A DNA stretch of 5,800 nucleotides from an uncultured Prevotellaceae bacterium (GTDB lineage: Bacteria; Bacteroidota; Bacteroidia; Bacteroidales; Bacteroidaceae). The notes beneath the pieces were generated by a model, which was not told the origin of the DNA, searched no databases, and saw nothing but the letters and a program-made list of their open reading frames with translations. Each line of letters starts with the position of its first letter. Within the stretch, counting starts at the first letter, position 1. Below are positions 1 through 5,612 of the stretch, one piece after another. The position numbers were made by a program, and so were the translations under genes. The DNA is taken from positions 1 through 5,800 of the forward strand of contig CALDLA010000081.1 in assembly GCA_937898415.1 (NCBI GenBank). Reading direction: 5' to 3'.

Positions 1-125
1 GCCGCTCCGGCATCGGCTCGCAGATCAACCTCTACCAGGCCCTGCGCCGCGACTGCAACATGTCGGCCACCGAGCGCCGCCAGTTTCTACGCCAGAAGGG
101 CGACGAGGGCCGCTTCACGCTGTAG
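1..125 (+). CDS. C-terminal end of an unrecognised protein (5' partial)
   Basis: An open frame whose first full codon starts at base 3 runs for 40 codons to TAG at 123-125. The visible tail begins RSGIGSQINLYQALRR and ends GDEGRFTL. It is rich in arginine, polar, and has no membrane segment. Codons are strongly G/C-ending (many CGC, GCC, CTG), which supports real coding and a highly biased gene. I do not recognise the family from these residues and assign no function. The last 39 bases overlap the 3' end of the opposite-strand LytTR gene, so the two are convergent without an intergenic terminator. The start lies outside the window. Confidence 0.65.
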   Translation, partial: RSGIGSQINLYQALRRDCNMSATERRQFLRQKGDEGRFTL

Positions 126-1061
126 TCGAAGCCATCGCGGCCGTGTCACATCACTCTGTCCTCGTTTGATTGCTGCGCGAACCTGAGACATATAGCTGCG
201 CGAGACGGGGAGCGATTCGTGGCAGTGCTCGATGAGCAGTTGGGTGGAGCCGGAATGTGAGACAATCTGTTCTACCTGTCCAAGGTTGACCAAAAAAGCA
301 CGGTGGCAGCGGACAATCATGGGATAGCCCTGCAATGTTTCCTCCATCTGTTTCATCGTGGTGCGAAGCATGTCGGTATGCACCTGATTGTTGCGCAGAT
401 GGCTCACCTTGACGTAGTTGCCAACGGCCTCAATATATAACAGGAGGGAAATCTGGAGCGTGACGGATTCGTTAGTCGTGCCAGTGAGGGTAAGCTCCTG
501 CGGACGGGGCTCCTCGCTCAGCTTTTCTACTTTGTTTGTCGAAAACTTCTTCAACTCCTCGTTCAGCAGTCGCGTCTCTTCCAATTCCATTGCCAAATAC
601 TTGCTGCGGTACTTGAAACGCCAGTAGAGTCCGATGGCAAAGGAGCAGAAGGCGATGATGACGAGGGTTTCGAGGAAATTGACCACAGAGAACTGATTAC
701 CCGCTACGCGGTCGCTCAGCACGAAGTGGCGGTAGAGACAGATACCCAATGCCACGAGCGGCGTGTTGATGAACTGGAACCAGAGGTTGCGGCGGATGAT
801 GTATTCGGCACCTTTCTTGAACGACCTCGGCATCTTGACAACATAGTTCAAGATGATGTCGGTCATCATGCAGATCGAGAAACCTATCACACCCAAAGCT
901 ACCAGATGTACGTAGGCCTGCCATTGCCACGCATCCAATCCGAAGGGCTTGAACACGGCCAGTGCCACCACAATAAACGCGGTGCTAATGATTCTTGTTG
1001 TTATCGTTTCTATACGTCCTTGTTTCATACGAGGTACAAAAGTACTAAATAAAAGTGACAT
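87..1061 (-). CDS. Membrane-anchored LytTR-family transcriptional regulator
   Basis: A 324-residue one-component regulator. The N-terminal half has four likely membrane helices (about residues 21-39, 49-70, 94-114 and 127-147). A charged, coiled-coil-like linker follows (about 150-182, with ELEETRLLNEELKK). A LytTR DNA-binding domain fills about 188-300. Family signatures visible are YIEAVGNYVKV (209-219), RCHRAFLVNL (251-260) and LPVSRSY (284-290). There is no receiver domain, so the membrane part is the likely sensor or anchor. The signal and target genes are unknown. The ATG at 1061 gives the longest reading, but a second in-frame ATG at 1028 (residue 12) sits just downstream of a TAnnTTTG box and may be the true start. 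The last 24 or so residues are an arginine-rich tail beyond the domain; their final part is antisense to the gene at 1-125, so the tail may be a read-through extension. The family call is firm; the role is not. Confidence 0.9.
   Translation of the reverse strand: MSLLFSTFVPRMKQGRIETITTRIISTAFIVVALAVFKPFGLDAWQWQAYVHLVALGVIGFSICMMTDIILNYVVKMPRSFKKGAEYIIRRNLWFQFINTPLVALGICLYRHFVLSDRVAGNQFSVVNFLETLVIIAFCSFAIGLYWRFKYRSKYLAMELEETRLLNEELKKFSTNKVEKLSEEPRPQELTLTGTTNESVTLQISLLLYIEAVGNYVKVSHLRNNQVHTDMLRTTMKQMEETLQGYPMIVRCHRAFLVNLGQVEQIVSHSGSTQLLIEHCHESLPVSRSYMSQVRAAIKRGQSDVTRPRWLRLQREAALVALLA
1037..1044 (-). promoter_or_regulatory. Candidate Bacteroidota -7 box for the LytTR gene
   Basis: On the minus strand this reads TACTTTTG, an exact match to the TAnnTTTG -7 element of Bacteroidota sigma factors. 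No good TTTG -33 element is found 19-21 bases upstream. If used, transcription would start near base 1030, past the ATG at 1061, and translation would begin at the ATG at 1028 with almost no leader. The box also lies inside the short inverted repeat GTACAAAAGTAC (1034-1045). A chance match inside the coding sequence is possible. Confidence 0.35.
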
Positions 1062-1222
1062 TCATCATAATTCTATGCAGAATATCAAAGAAATTTGGAG
1101 GGATTAACATAGTACTGTAGAACCCTTTACTTCAATTCTATCACATTTTATGCGTTTTTCACAGTTCAAGAGACGATATTTCCTGCAACTATTCGTAACG
1201 TTTGCAACGTCTATCTATTAAA

Positions 1223-1246
1223 GAAACATAGAAACATAGAAGCATA
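1223..1246 (+). repeat. Three tandem 8-bp repeats in the leader of the GNAT gene
   Basis: Three adjoining units read GAAACATA, GAAACATA and GAAGCATA, ending 3 bases before the ATG at 1250. No Shine-Dalgarno sequence is present, so this purine/A-rich stretch occupies the ribosome-binding region. A-rich leaders are usual in Bacteroidota; the tandem unit could change copy number by slippage and alter translation. Confidence 0.75.
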
Positions 1247-1249
1247 ACC

Positions 1250-2131
1250 ATGATTATCAGATTAGAAACCCCAAAAGATTATCGTGAGGTGGAGAACCTT
1301 ACGCGAGAGGCATTCTGGAACGTCTATCGTCCCGGATGCACAGAGCATTACGTACTCAATCAGTATAGAACAAGCCCTGACTTCATCCCTGAGCTGGATT
1401 TTGTGATGGAGGAGGATAACAGGATTATCGGACATGTGATGTTCTCGAAAGCAGAGATTACACTTGACGATGGAACGCCCTACCCTTCTTGGACTTTCGG
1501 TCCCATCAGCATTTACCCCGACTACAAGCGAAAGGGATATGGTCTGAAACTACTGAAGTATGCAATAGAGAAAGCCAAGGAGATGGGTATAGGCCTTCTG
1601 CAGATGGAGGGAAATATCGAGTTCTACAAGCACGCAGGCTTCGACCTTGCCAGCAAGATGAAGATTCACTATCATGCAGAGCCTCGCGTTGCCGAAGTAC
1701 CTTACTTCCTCGCCCAAGAACTGATACCTGGCTATTGGGGCAATCGTGAGGGAACTTACTGTCCGCCCAAGGGCTATTTCGTGGCCGACGAGACCCCCGA
1801 AGCCTTCGAGGCCTACGACGCCACCTTCCCCCAGAAGGAGAAGTCCTTCCAAGAGGGACAACTCCCTCAGTTCTGCCAAAGTTGCGGCATGCCGTTGACC
1901 CGTATCGAGGACTGCGGCACGAATGCCGACGGCAGCACGAATTATGATTACTGCCAGTACTGCTACAAAGATGGCAAGTTCCTGCAGGAGTGTACGATGG
2001 ACGAGATGATCGAGCATTGCGCGCAGTTCGTTGACGTAGTTAACAAGCAGATGCCCAAGCCCATGACCAAGGATGAATACAAGCAAATGATGCGCGGCTT
2101 CTTCCCGATGCTAAAACGTTGGAGGAAATGA
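1250..2131 (+). CDS. GNAT N-acetyltransferase with C-terminal zinc-ribbon domain
   Basis: A 293-residue two-domain protein. The N-terminal part (about 1-145) is a GNAT acetyl-CoA-dependent acyltransferase: the fold core SWTFGPISIYPDYKRKGYG (80-98) contains the acetyl-CoA-binding (Q/R)xxGxG turn at 93-98 in the form KRKGYG. EFYKHAGF (124-131) is the usual late GNAT motif. A linker with PPKGYFV (172-178) and PEAFEAYD (183-190), typical of this GNAT subgroup, leads to a small zinc-ribbon domain (about 206-265) of the Zn_ribbon_2 kind, beginning CQSCGMPL. Probable zinc ligands are C209, C212, C235 and C238, with C222 and C248 nearby. The substrate cannot be told; small molecules, proteins and antibiotics are all possible for the family. 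The ATG at 1250 is the first start and fits the domain boundary. The stop overlaps the start of a second, degraded GNAT gene. G+C rises clearly from the first third to the linker and ribbon. Confidence 0.9.
   Translation: MIIRLETPKDYREVENLTREAFWNVYRPGCTEHYVLNQYRTSPDFIPELDFVMEEDNRIIGHVMFSKAEITLDDGTPYPSWTFGPISIYPDYKRKGYGLKLLKYAIEKAKEMGIGLLQMEGNIEFYKHAGFDLASKMKIHYHAEPRVAEVPYFLAQELIPGYWGNREGTYCPPKGYFVADETPEAFEAYDATFPQKEKSFQEGQLPQFCQSCGMPLTRIEDCGTNADGSTNYDYCQYCYKDGKFLQECTMDEMIEHCAQFVDVVNKQMPKPMTKDEYKQMMRGFFPMLKRWRK
2121..2126 (+). promoter_or_regulatory. Shine-Dalgarno sequence for the downstream GNAT relic
   Basis: GGAGGA lies in the last codons of the upstream gene. It is 1 base before the ATG at 2128 and 4 bases before the ATG at 2131; the latter is only slightly short of standard spacing. 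Together with the ATGA stop/start overlap (2128-2131) this indicates former translational coupling. A strong Shine-Dalgarno is unusual for this window. Confidence 0.5.
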
Positions 2132-2241
2132 TGGAAACTGATCGTATCATTTTGCACCCTTGGCGAGACAGTGATGCGGAGACGCTGTACAAGTGGGCTA
2201 TCGAGTTGAAGGAAACGGGAGAGGCGGATAGTAATATGATT
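2128..2241 (+). pseudogene. Truncated, internally deleted RimJ-like GNAT acetyltransferase remnant
   Basis: From the ATG at 2131 the frame reads METDRIILHPWRDSDAETLY, the classic start of RimJ/RimL-type N-acetyltransferases (compare METxRLxLRPWxxSDAxxLY). After KWA it continues directly as IELKETGEAD, which resembles a strand found roughly 50 residues later in such proteins. The intervening segment, normally containing the D-P-x-V region, is missing. The acetyl-CoA-binding motif and everything after it are absent. The frame stays open to 2583 but from 2242 on it merely reads the antisense of the AraC gene. The original gene overlapped the upstream GNAT stop by 1 or 4 bases, so the two formed a translationally coupled pair. 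The start resemblance is clear; the internal-deletion reading rests on family memory. A functional short peptide is unlikely. Confidence 0.7.
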
Positions 2242-3102
2242 TTAAATCCTCTTTTTATACTCCTGTGGATAGATGCCGGTGGCCCGTTTGAAATATCGGC
2301 AGAAATTAGCAGTGTCGGGAAAACCGAGTTGGTAAGCGGTCTCCTTGACCGTCTGCTCGGGATGTGCGTCCATGATACGCTTGGCCTGCGTCGCCACATA
2401 CTGCTGAATCCATTCCAAGGGCGAGAAGCCATTGCTATATTGACGGAACACCTTCGAGAAATACCGCGGGTCATAGCCCATCAGCTGGGCATAGTACTGG
2501 ACATTGCGGTTTTTCTTGTAGTGCTCCACCACCAGGTCGCAGAACTGCTTGTAAAGCTCCGACTGACGGTTCTCCGCCCATAGCCTGTCCTGCTCACGAC
2601 GGTAGTAATTAATGAACTCATAGCCCACCGCCAACTGCGAGAGCAACATCTGTCGACGCAATTGCAGGTCATAGACGTCGTGCGAAGCAATTGCTCCTAT
2701 GAGCTCGTTCAGCGCCATCATGCGCGTGGCTTGAACATCGGTCAGATGGCATTTCGGCACGGTTGCAAACTTATCATAGCCATGGCTGAAGATATGTGTC
2801 TTCAGTTCGCTGTACATCTCCGCTGAGATGATGACGCACGAATAGGTGTAATCCTCCGAACACGCTATGCGTCGCAAGACATGGCCAGGCAAGAGTACTC
2901 CAAAATCGTTCTTTTGAATCAACAATTCCTGCATGTCGAACATGACACGCGCACTGCCGCTCATACACATAATAATAATGATATGCGGATACACCTCATC
3001 TACACCAGTCGTGGGGGAACCATGTATCTTTTTTTCCACACACACTCCGTTCTGCTCAACGGACTGTAATAATTTGACTATTGTTGTGTCAATCTGTATC
3101 AT
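2242..3102 (-). CDS. AraC-family transcriptional regulator
   Basis: A 286-residue soluble regulator, a normal length for the family. The N-terminal region (about 1-165) looks like an AraC-type cupin sensor: it has beta-rich segments such as HIIIIMCMSGSARVMFD (40-56) and the turn KNDFGVLLPGHVLRRI (64-79). The C-terminal region (about 182-284) is a complete AraC DNA-binding domain. Its first helix-turn-helix is near 201-220 (VQYYAQLMGYDPRYFSKVFR). The second is near 251-272 and ends with the family signature LGFPDTANFCRYFKRATGIYPQEYK (within 259-283). The effector and targets are unknown. It is divergent from the membrane AraC-like gene at 3286, so it may control that pair or itself from the shared region. 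Its 3' end abuts the broken GNAT gene. The ATG at 3102 is preceded by a good -7 box. Confidence 0.93.
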   Translation of the reverse strand: MIQIDTTIVKLLQSVEQNGVCVEKKIHGSPTTGVDEVYPHIIIIMCMSGSARVMFDMQELLIQKNDFGVLLPGHVLRRIACSEDYTYSCVIISAEMYSELKTHIFSHGYDKFATVPKCHLTDVQATRMMALNELIGAIASHDVYDLQLRRQMLLSQLAVGYEFINYYRREQDRLWAENRQSELYKQFCDLVVEHYKKNRNVQYYAQLMGYDPRYFSKVFRQYSNGFSPLEWIQQYVATQAKRIMDAHPEQTVKETAYQLGFPDTANFCRYFKRATGIYPQEYKKRI

Positions 3103-3121
3103 TTCTTTGCCTTTATGGTTG

Positions 3122-3129
3122 CAAAATTA
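3122..3129 (-). promoter_or_regulatory. Candidate -7 box of the AraC-family gene
   Basis: The minus strand reads TAATTTTG, an exact TAnnTTTG match, about 20 bases upstream of the ATG at 3102. No clear TTTG -33 element is visible 19-21 bases further upstream, which would fit a promoter that needs an activator, possibly autoregulated. Confidence 0.5.
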
Positions 3130-3238
3130 CAACTTTTCTTTGAATAATAATCACGAAATCACACATTTTGATAGCAGAAATGCGAAAATTGGTAGTATTT
3201 TCACGCTATAATCTGTCGTAAATACCACAAAAAAACAC

Positions 3239-3246
3239 TATCTTTG
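3239..3246 (+). promoter_or_regulatory. Candidate -7 box of the membrane AraC-like gene
   Basis: TATCTTTG matches TAnnTTTG exactly and lies 39 bases before the ATG at 3286, leaving a leader of roughly 35 bases. A -33 TTTG is lacking at the expected distance. Upstream at 3184-3202 there is an inverted repeat GAAAAT-N7-ATTTTC that could be a regulator site. Confidence 0.5.
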
Positions 3247-3285
3247 CAGCCAAGGAGCTATAAACCTATTTTATAGATTGTAATT

Positions 3286-3969
3286 ATGAGAAAGAGAATT
3301 GCCGTAATTACTTTGTTGTTATTACTGACAACACAGTTCTGTCATGCCCATGTTCACACGCTGGCTGAGGCCGATAATATCATCTTAATACTGATTTTCA
3401 TTGTGATAGTGCTCCTCGTGCTGGGAGGTCTCGGTCTGCGTCAAAGTAGGGTTATCCGTCAGCGAAATGAGCAGCTTCGTCGTATTCTTAATGCACTGGA
3501 TGACTACCGCGCTATAGTCGGCGACGGAGGACTGTCGCTGGACGATCAGGAGGAAATGGTGATGAAAAAGCAATTGGCAACGAAGACGACCAAGGCGGCC
3601 AAAATGGATGAGGGACATGCCTTCTTCGTGAAGATGGATGCCCGTGTAAACAAGGAAAAACCATTTACAGACCCTGACTTTGACTATGACGCGCTGATAG
3701 AGTTCATGGGAGTCAGTCGTGATGAGTTCTGCAGGCTTGTGCCACGCTATACGGATCCCGAGAGGACAAAAGACTATATCAACTCCCTACGGGCGGAGTA
3801 CGCTGCAAAGTTGCTTATGGAGCACTCGGACGACTCAATGGATATCATTGTCAGCAAATGTGGCTTTAAAGATACAGCAGCCTTCAACAGTGCTTTCAAA
3901 TTCTCCTTCGGTATCACGCCAATGGACTATCTGAATACCATAAGGCATATGTTCAAGAATAAAGTATAA
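3286..3969 (+). CDS. Membrane-anchored AraC-like helix-turn-helix regulator
   Basis: A 227-residue protein with an unusual layout. Residues 1-22 look like a signal peptide or first membrane helix (MRKR then a leucine-rich core). A very short, histidine-containing extracytoplasmic piece follows (HAHVH, 20-24). A strong membrane helix spans about 31-51. The next residues, RQSRVIRQRNEQLRR (52-66), are basic and favour a cytoplasmic C-terminus. A charged linker runs to about 125. The C-terminal region (about 130-222) is AraC-like: FDYDALIEFMGVSRDEFCRLV is a diverged first helix-turn-helix, and IIVSKCGFKDTAAFNSAFK with FGITPMDYLN is a well-preserved second. Cys19 lacks a proper lipobox. This resembles the output half of Bacteroidota membrane regulators but with no sensor domain, so it may sense through a partner or the membrane itself. 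It probably forms an operon with the phosphatidyltransferase gene 23-32 bases downstream. Confidence 0.85.
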   Translation: MRKRIAVITLLLLLTTQFCHAHVHTLAEADNIILILIFIVIVLLVLGGLGLRQSRVIRQRNEQLRRILNALDDYRAIVGDGGLSLDDQEEMVMKKQLATKTTKAAKMDEGHAFFVKMDARVNKEKPFTDPDFDYDALIEFMGVSRDEFCRLVPRYTDPERTKDYINSLRAEYAAKLLMEHSDDSMDIIVSKCGFKDTAAFNSAFKFSFGITPMDYLNTIRHMFKNKV

Positions 3970-3992
3970 ACAATGATGAAATACAGACAAGT

Positions 3993-4502
3993 TTGTTGTT
4001 CGTGACCCAGTTGCCGAACATCATAACTCTACTTAGGATTGCAGGCTCTTTGGGCCTGCTCCTTTGTGATGTGACGGGTGTGGTGTTTTGGATAATCTAT
4101 GCTCTCTGCGGCATCAGCGACATAGTCGACGGATGGCTGGCCAGGAAACTGAAACGTGTCACCAGGACTGGAGCATTGCTGGATAGCGTGGCAGACATCT
4201 GCTTCGTAGCGTGTTGTGCATGGAAACTCCTGCCAATACTCGAACTGCCGCAATGGCTATGGCTGTGGGCTGGGGTAATCGTCGTAATCAAAGTCGTGAA
4301 TCAGCTTTCGGCACTCGTGATGTCCGGGCGTTGCTGCTTCCCTCACACCACAGCGAACAAGGCAACGGGATTCCTGCTATTCATAGCAGTCCCCATGACA
4401 GTATGGTCAATCATTCCTTTCGCCATTGTAGCCACTATCGCCACGTTTGCCGCCATTCACGAAGGCTGTGTTTTAGCGAGAGCAGAATCTGGCCGGGAGT
4501 AA
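3993..4502 (+). CDS. CDP-alcohol phosphatidyltransferase family protein
   Basis: An integral membrane enzyme of phospholipid head-group synthesis: it transfers a phosphatidyl group from a CDP-linked lipid to an alcohol acceptor, or the reverse arrangement in some members. The full catalytic signature DxxDGxxARx8GxxxDxxxD is present without change (D43, D46, G47, A50, R51, G60, D64, D68 counted from 3993). The start LPNIITLLRI, several hydrophobic helices, and NKATGFLLF (122-130) fit the family. The acceptor cannot be told from sequence; glycerol 3-phosphate (PgsA-like), serine and inositol remain options. Length is about 166-169 residues, slightly short. The start is uncertain: 3993 is a TTG, GTG at 4002 would give MTQLPNIITLLR, and the nearest ATGs (3973, 3976) are in another frame that stops after ten codons. 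It follows the membrane AraC-like gene closely and is likely co-transcribed with it. Confidence 0.88.
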   Translation: MLFVTQLPNIITLLRIAGSLGLLLCDVTGVVFWIIYALCGISDIVDGWLARKLKRVTRTGALLDSVADICFVACCAWKLLPILELPQWLWLWAGVIVVIKVVNQLSALVMSGRCCFPHTTANKATGFLLFIAVPMTVWSIIPFAIVATIATFAAIHEGCVLARAESGRE

Positions 4503-4531
4503 TGAGAACTTATAAACAGGCGAGAAGATCG

Positions 4532-4548
4532 AAAAGGTATTCCTTTTT
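4532..4548. terminator. Weak AT-rich hairpin between convergent genes
   Basis: AAAAGG and CCTTTT (4532-4537 and 4542-4547) form a 6-bp stem around TATT, followed by one more T. It sits between the stop of the phosphatidyltransferase gene (4500-4502) and the end of miaA, overlapping the miaA stop codon. With only two G-C pairs it would be weak; it is offered because no better terminator is visible in this 44-base gap. Confidence 0.3.
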
Positions 4549-5455
4549 ATGCATAGTCCAGGATCTGCGCAACCTTTTCCTCCATCGGCAGTGTGGCGTC
4601 TATCCAGTGGATGGTGAACCCTCGGCGCTCCATTCCGCGGAACCAAGTCATCTGGCGCTTGGCAAACTGGTGGATGGCAATCTCTAACTGACGGAACATC
4701 TCGTCGTAGGTGGTACGGCCAGTGACGTACTCCGTCACATACTTATACTCCAGTCCGTAGTAAATCAGGTCGTCGGGCGCGATTCCTTCTGCCAGCAGTC
4801 CCTTGATTTCTTCTATCATGCCCTCCTCCAGACGAGCCTTCAGCCGACGGGTTATCTTCTCGCGGCGTAGTTCGCGGTCGATGTTCACGCCGATAATGAG
4901 TGAGTCGACGGGCGGCAGTTCGCGACGTGGTGTCGGGTTCTGGAGGTTGTAGGTCTCAATCTCGATGGCACGGAGGGCCCGCTGACAGGAGTCGACGTCG
5001 GTCTTGTTGTGCATGTTCGACCCTGTCTTTGTCTTCAGTTCCGTGAGCATCTGCGTCAACTCTTCCAGCGACTTGCCCTCCAGACGGGCACGCAGTTCAG
5101 GATTCTGAGGCACGGGCGACAACTGGTAGCCCTTCAGCACGGCCTCAATGTAGAGCCCGGTGCCGCCGCAGAGGATGGGTACCCTACCCCTACCTATTAT
5201 AATATTATAGGCGTCGAAGAAGTCCTGCTGATACTGGAACAGGTTGTACTTCGTGCCCGGCTCGCAGATGTCTATCAGATGGTAGGGTACGTCGCCGTAG
5301 TCGGCCAGGTCCTTGCCCGTGCCAATGTCCATGCGACGGTACACCTGACGGGAGTCGGCCGAGATAATCTCACCGCCGACCTCGCGCGCCAAGGCAGCTG
5401 CCAGCGGTGTCTTTCCGCTAGCCGTGGGTCCAAGTATGGTTATCATCTTCTGCAT
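4547..5455 (-). CDS. miaA: tRNA dimethylallyltransferase MiaA
   Basis: MiaA transfers a dimethylallyl group from dimethylallyl diphosphate to N6 of adenosine 37 in tRNAs reading codons that begin with U; it acts in the cytoplasm. From the ATG at 5455 the protein has 302 residues, normal for the family. Visible motifs are the P-loop GPTASGKT (9-16), DSRQVYRRMDIGTGK (34-48) with the catalytic Asp and Gln-contacting region, GGTGLYI (97-103), and the tail HQFAKRQMTWFRG (262-274). Near 233-240 it reads YGLEYKYV where many bacterial enzymes have a GYxE motif, so it may be one of the two MiaA paralogues found in Bacteroides relatives. The frame is open up to 5524, but that 23-residue extension only reads through the gap terminator and the miaA promoter, so I reject it. 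An alternative ATG at 5446 gives 299 residues. Confidence 0.95.
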   Translation of the reverse strand: MQKMITILGPTASGKTPLAAALAREVGGEIISADSRQVYRRMDIGTGKDLADYGDVPYHLIDICEPGTKYNLFQYQQDFFDAYNIIIGRGRVPILCGGTGLYIEAVLKGYQLSPVPQNPELRARLEGKSLEELTQMLTELKTKTGSNMHNKTDVDSCQRALRAIEIETYNLQNPTPRRELPPVDSLIIGVNIDRELRREKITRRLKARLEEGMIEEIKGLLAEGIAPDDLIYYGLEYKYVTEYVTGRTTYDEMFRQLEIAIHQFAKRQMTWFRGMERRGFTIHWIDATLPMEEKVAQILDYA

Positions 5456-5464
5456 AATCGTGTG

Positions 5465-5495
5465 CAAATGTAACAAAAAAAAACCGTCCGACAAA
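5465..5495 (-). promoter_or_regulatory. miaA promoter with -33 and -7 elements
   Basis: On the minus strand TTTG at 5495-5492, a 19-base spacer, and TACATTTG at 5472-5465 match the Bacteroidota consensus (TTTG, 19-21 bases, TAnnTTTG). The -7 box ends 9 bases before the ATG at 5455, implying a leader of only a few bases. The -33 TTTG forms the loop of the upstream terminator hairpin and its U-tract falls in the spacer. It is the best-formed promoter in the window. Confidence 0.65.
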
Positions 5496-5504
5496 ATCGG
5501 ACGG
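5475..5504 (-). terminator. Intrinsic terminator downstream of gap
   Basis: On the minus strand the perfect 8-bp stem CCGTCCGA / TCGGACGG (5504-5497 with 5491-5484) encloses the loop TTTTG and is followed directly by nine T (5483-5475). It lies about 108 bases after the gap stop codon. On the plus strand the stem is followed by CATAATTTTT, so it might also weakly stop transcription in the other direction. Confidence 0.9.
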
Positions 5505-5534
5505 CATAATTTTTCAATTGTCAATTATCAAGTG

Positions 5535-5571
5535 CGCTTATTTGAGTTGACTTCGTCGACTCAAATAAGCG
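5535..5571. other. Long perfect hairpin in the gap 3' untranslated region
   Basis: The arms 5535-5551 and 5555-5571 pair over 17 bp (16 Watson-Crick pairs and one G-T) around the loop TTC. No T-run follows on either strand, so it is not a classical terminator. The segment GCTTATTTGAGTT (5536-5548) is an exact 13-base copy of 5611-5623, the end of the gap coding sequence. In the gap transcript the last codons could therefore pair with the first arm of the hairpin in place of the second arm. It may protect the mRNA 3' end or bind a protein; its role is unknown. Confidence 0.8.
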
Positions 5572-5612
5572 ACTCGACAAACTGAAAACAAACTTTCGTC
5601 TGCTCTCACTGC

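Noticed and set aside
726..1052. Plus-strand open frame opposite the LytTR gene
   Set aside because: It is a shadow of the membrane region codons, with no family signature.
1223..1246. Possible CRISPR-like repeat
   Set aside because: Units are 8 bases with no spacers; this is a simple tandem repeat.
1550..2086. Long minus-strand open frame opposite the GNAT-zinc ribbon gene
   Set aside because: No recognisable motifs, and it mirrors a gene with clear domains. Low stop frequency opposite the G+C-rich half explains it.
2119..2583. Open frame of 154 codons starting at TTG 2119
   Set aside because: Only its first 40 or so codons resemble a protein family (the GNAT relic). From 2242 on it is the antisense of a well-supported AraC gene, so it is not a complete gene.
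4211..4687. Plus-strand open frame spanning the end of the phosphatidyltransferase gene and of miaA
   Set aside because: It reads one gene out of frame and the other antisense, and shows no protein-like pattern.
5456..5524. 23-residue N-terminal extension of MiaA
   Set aside because: It translates the gap terminator stem-loop, the T-run and the miaA -7 box. MiaA proteins begin right before the P-loop, as the ATG at 5455 or 5446 gives.
5511..5530. TCAATTGTCAATTATCAAG as a mobile-element end or regulator site
   Set aside because: Short AT-rich repeats of this kind are common in Bacteroidales intergenic DNA, and no matching second end is present in the window.
5535..5571. Long hairpin as an intrinsic terminator
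   Set aside because: Neither strand has a T-run after the stem; the real terminator is at 5475-5504.
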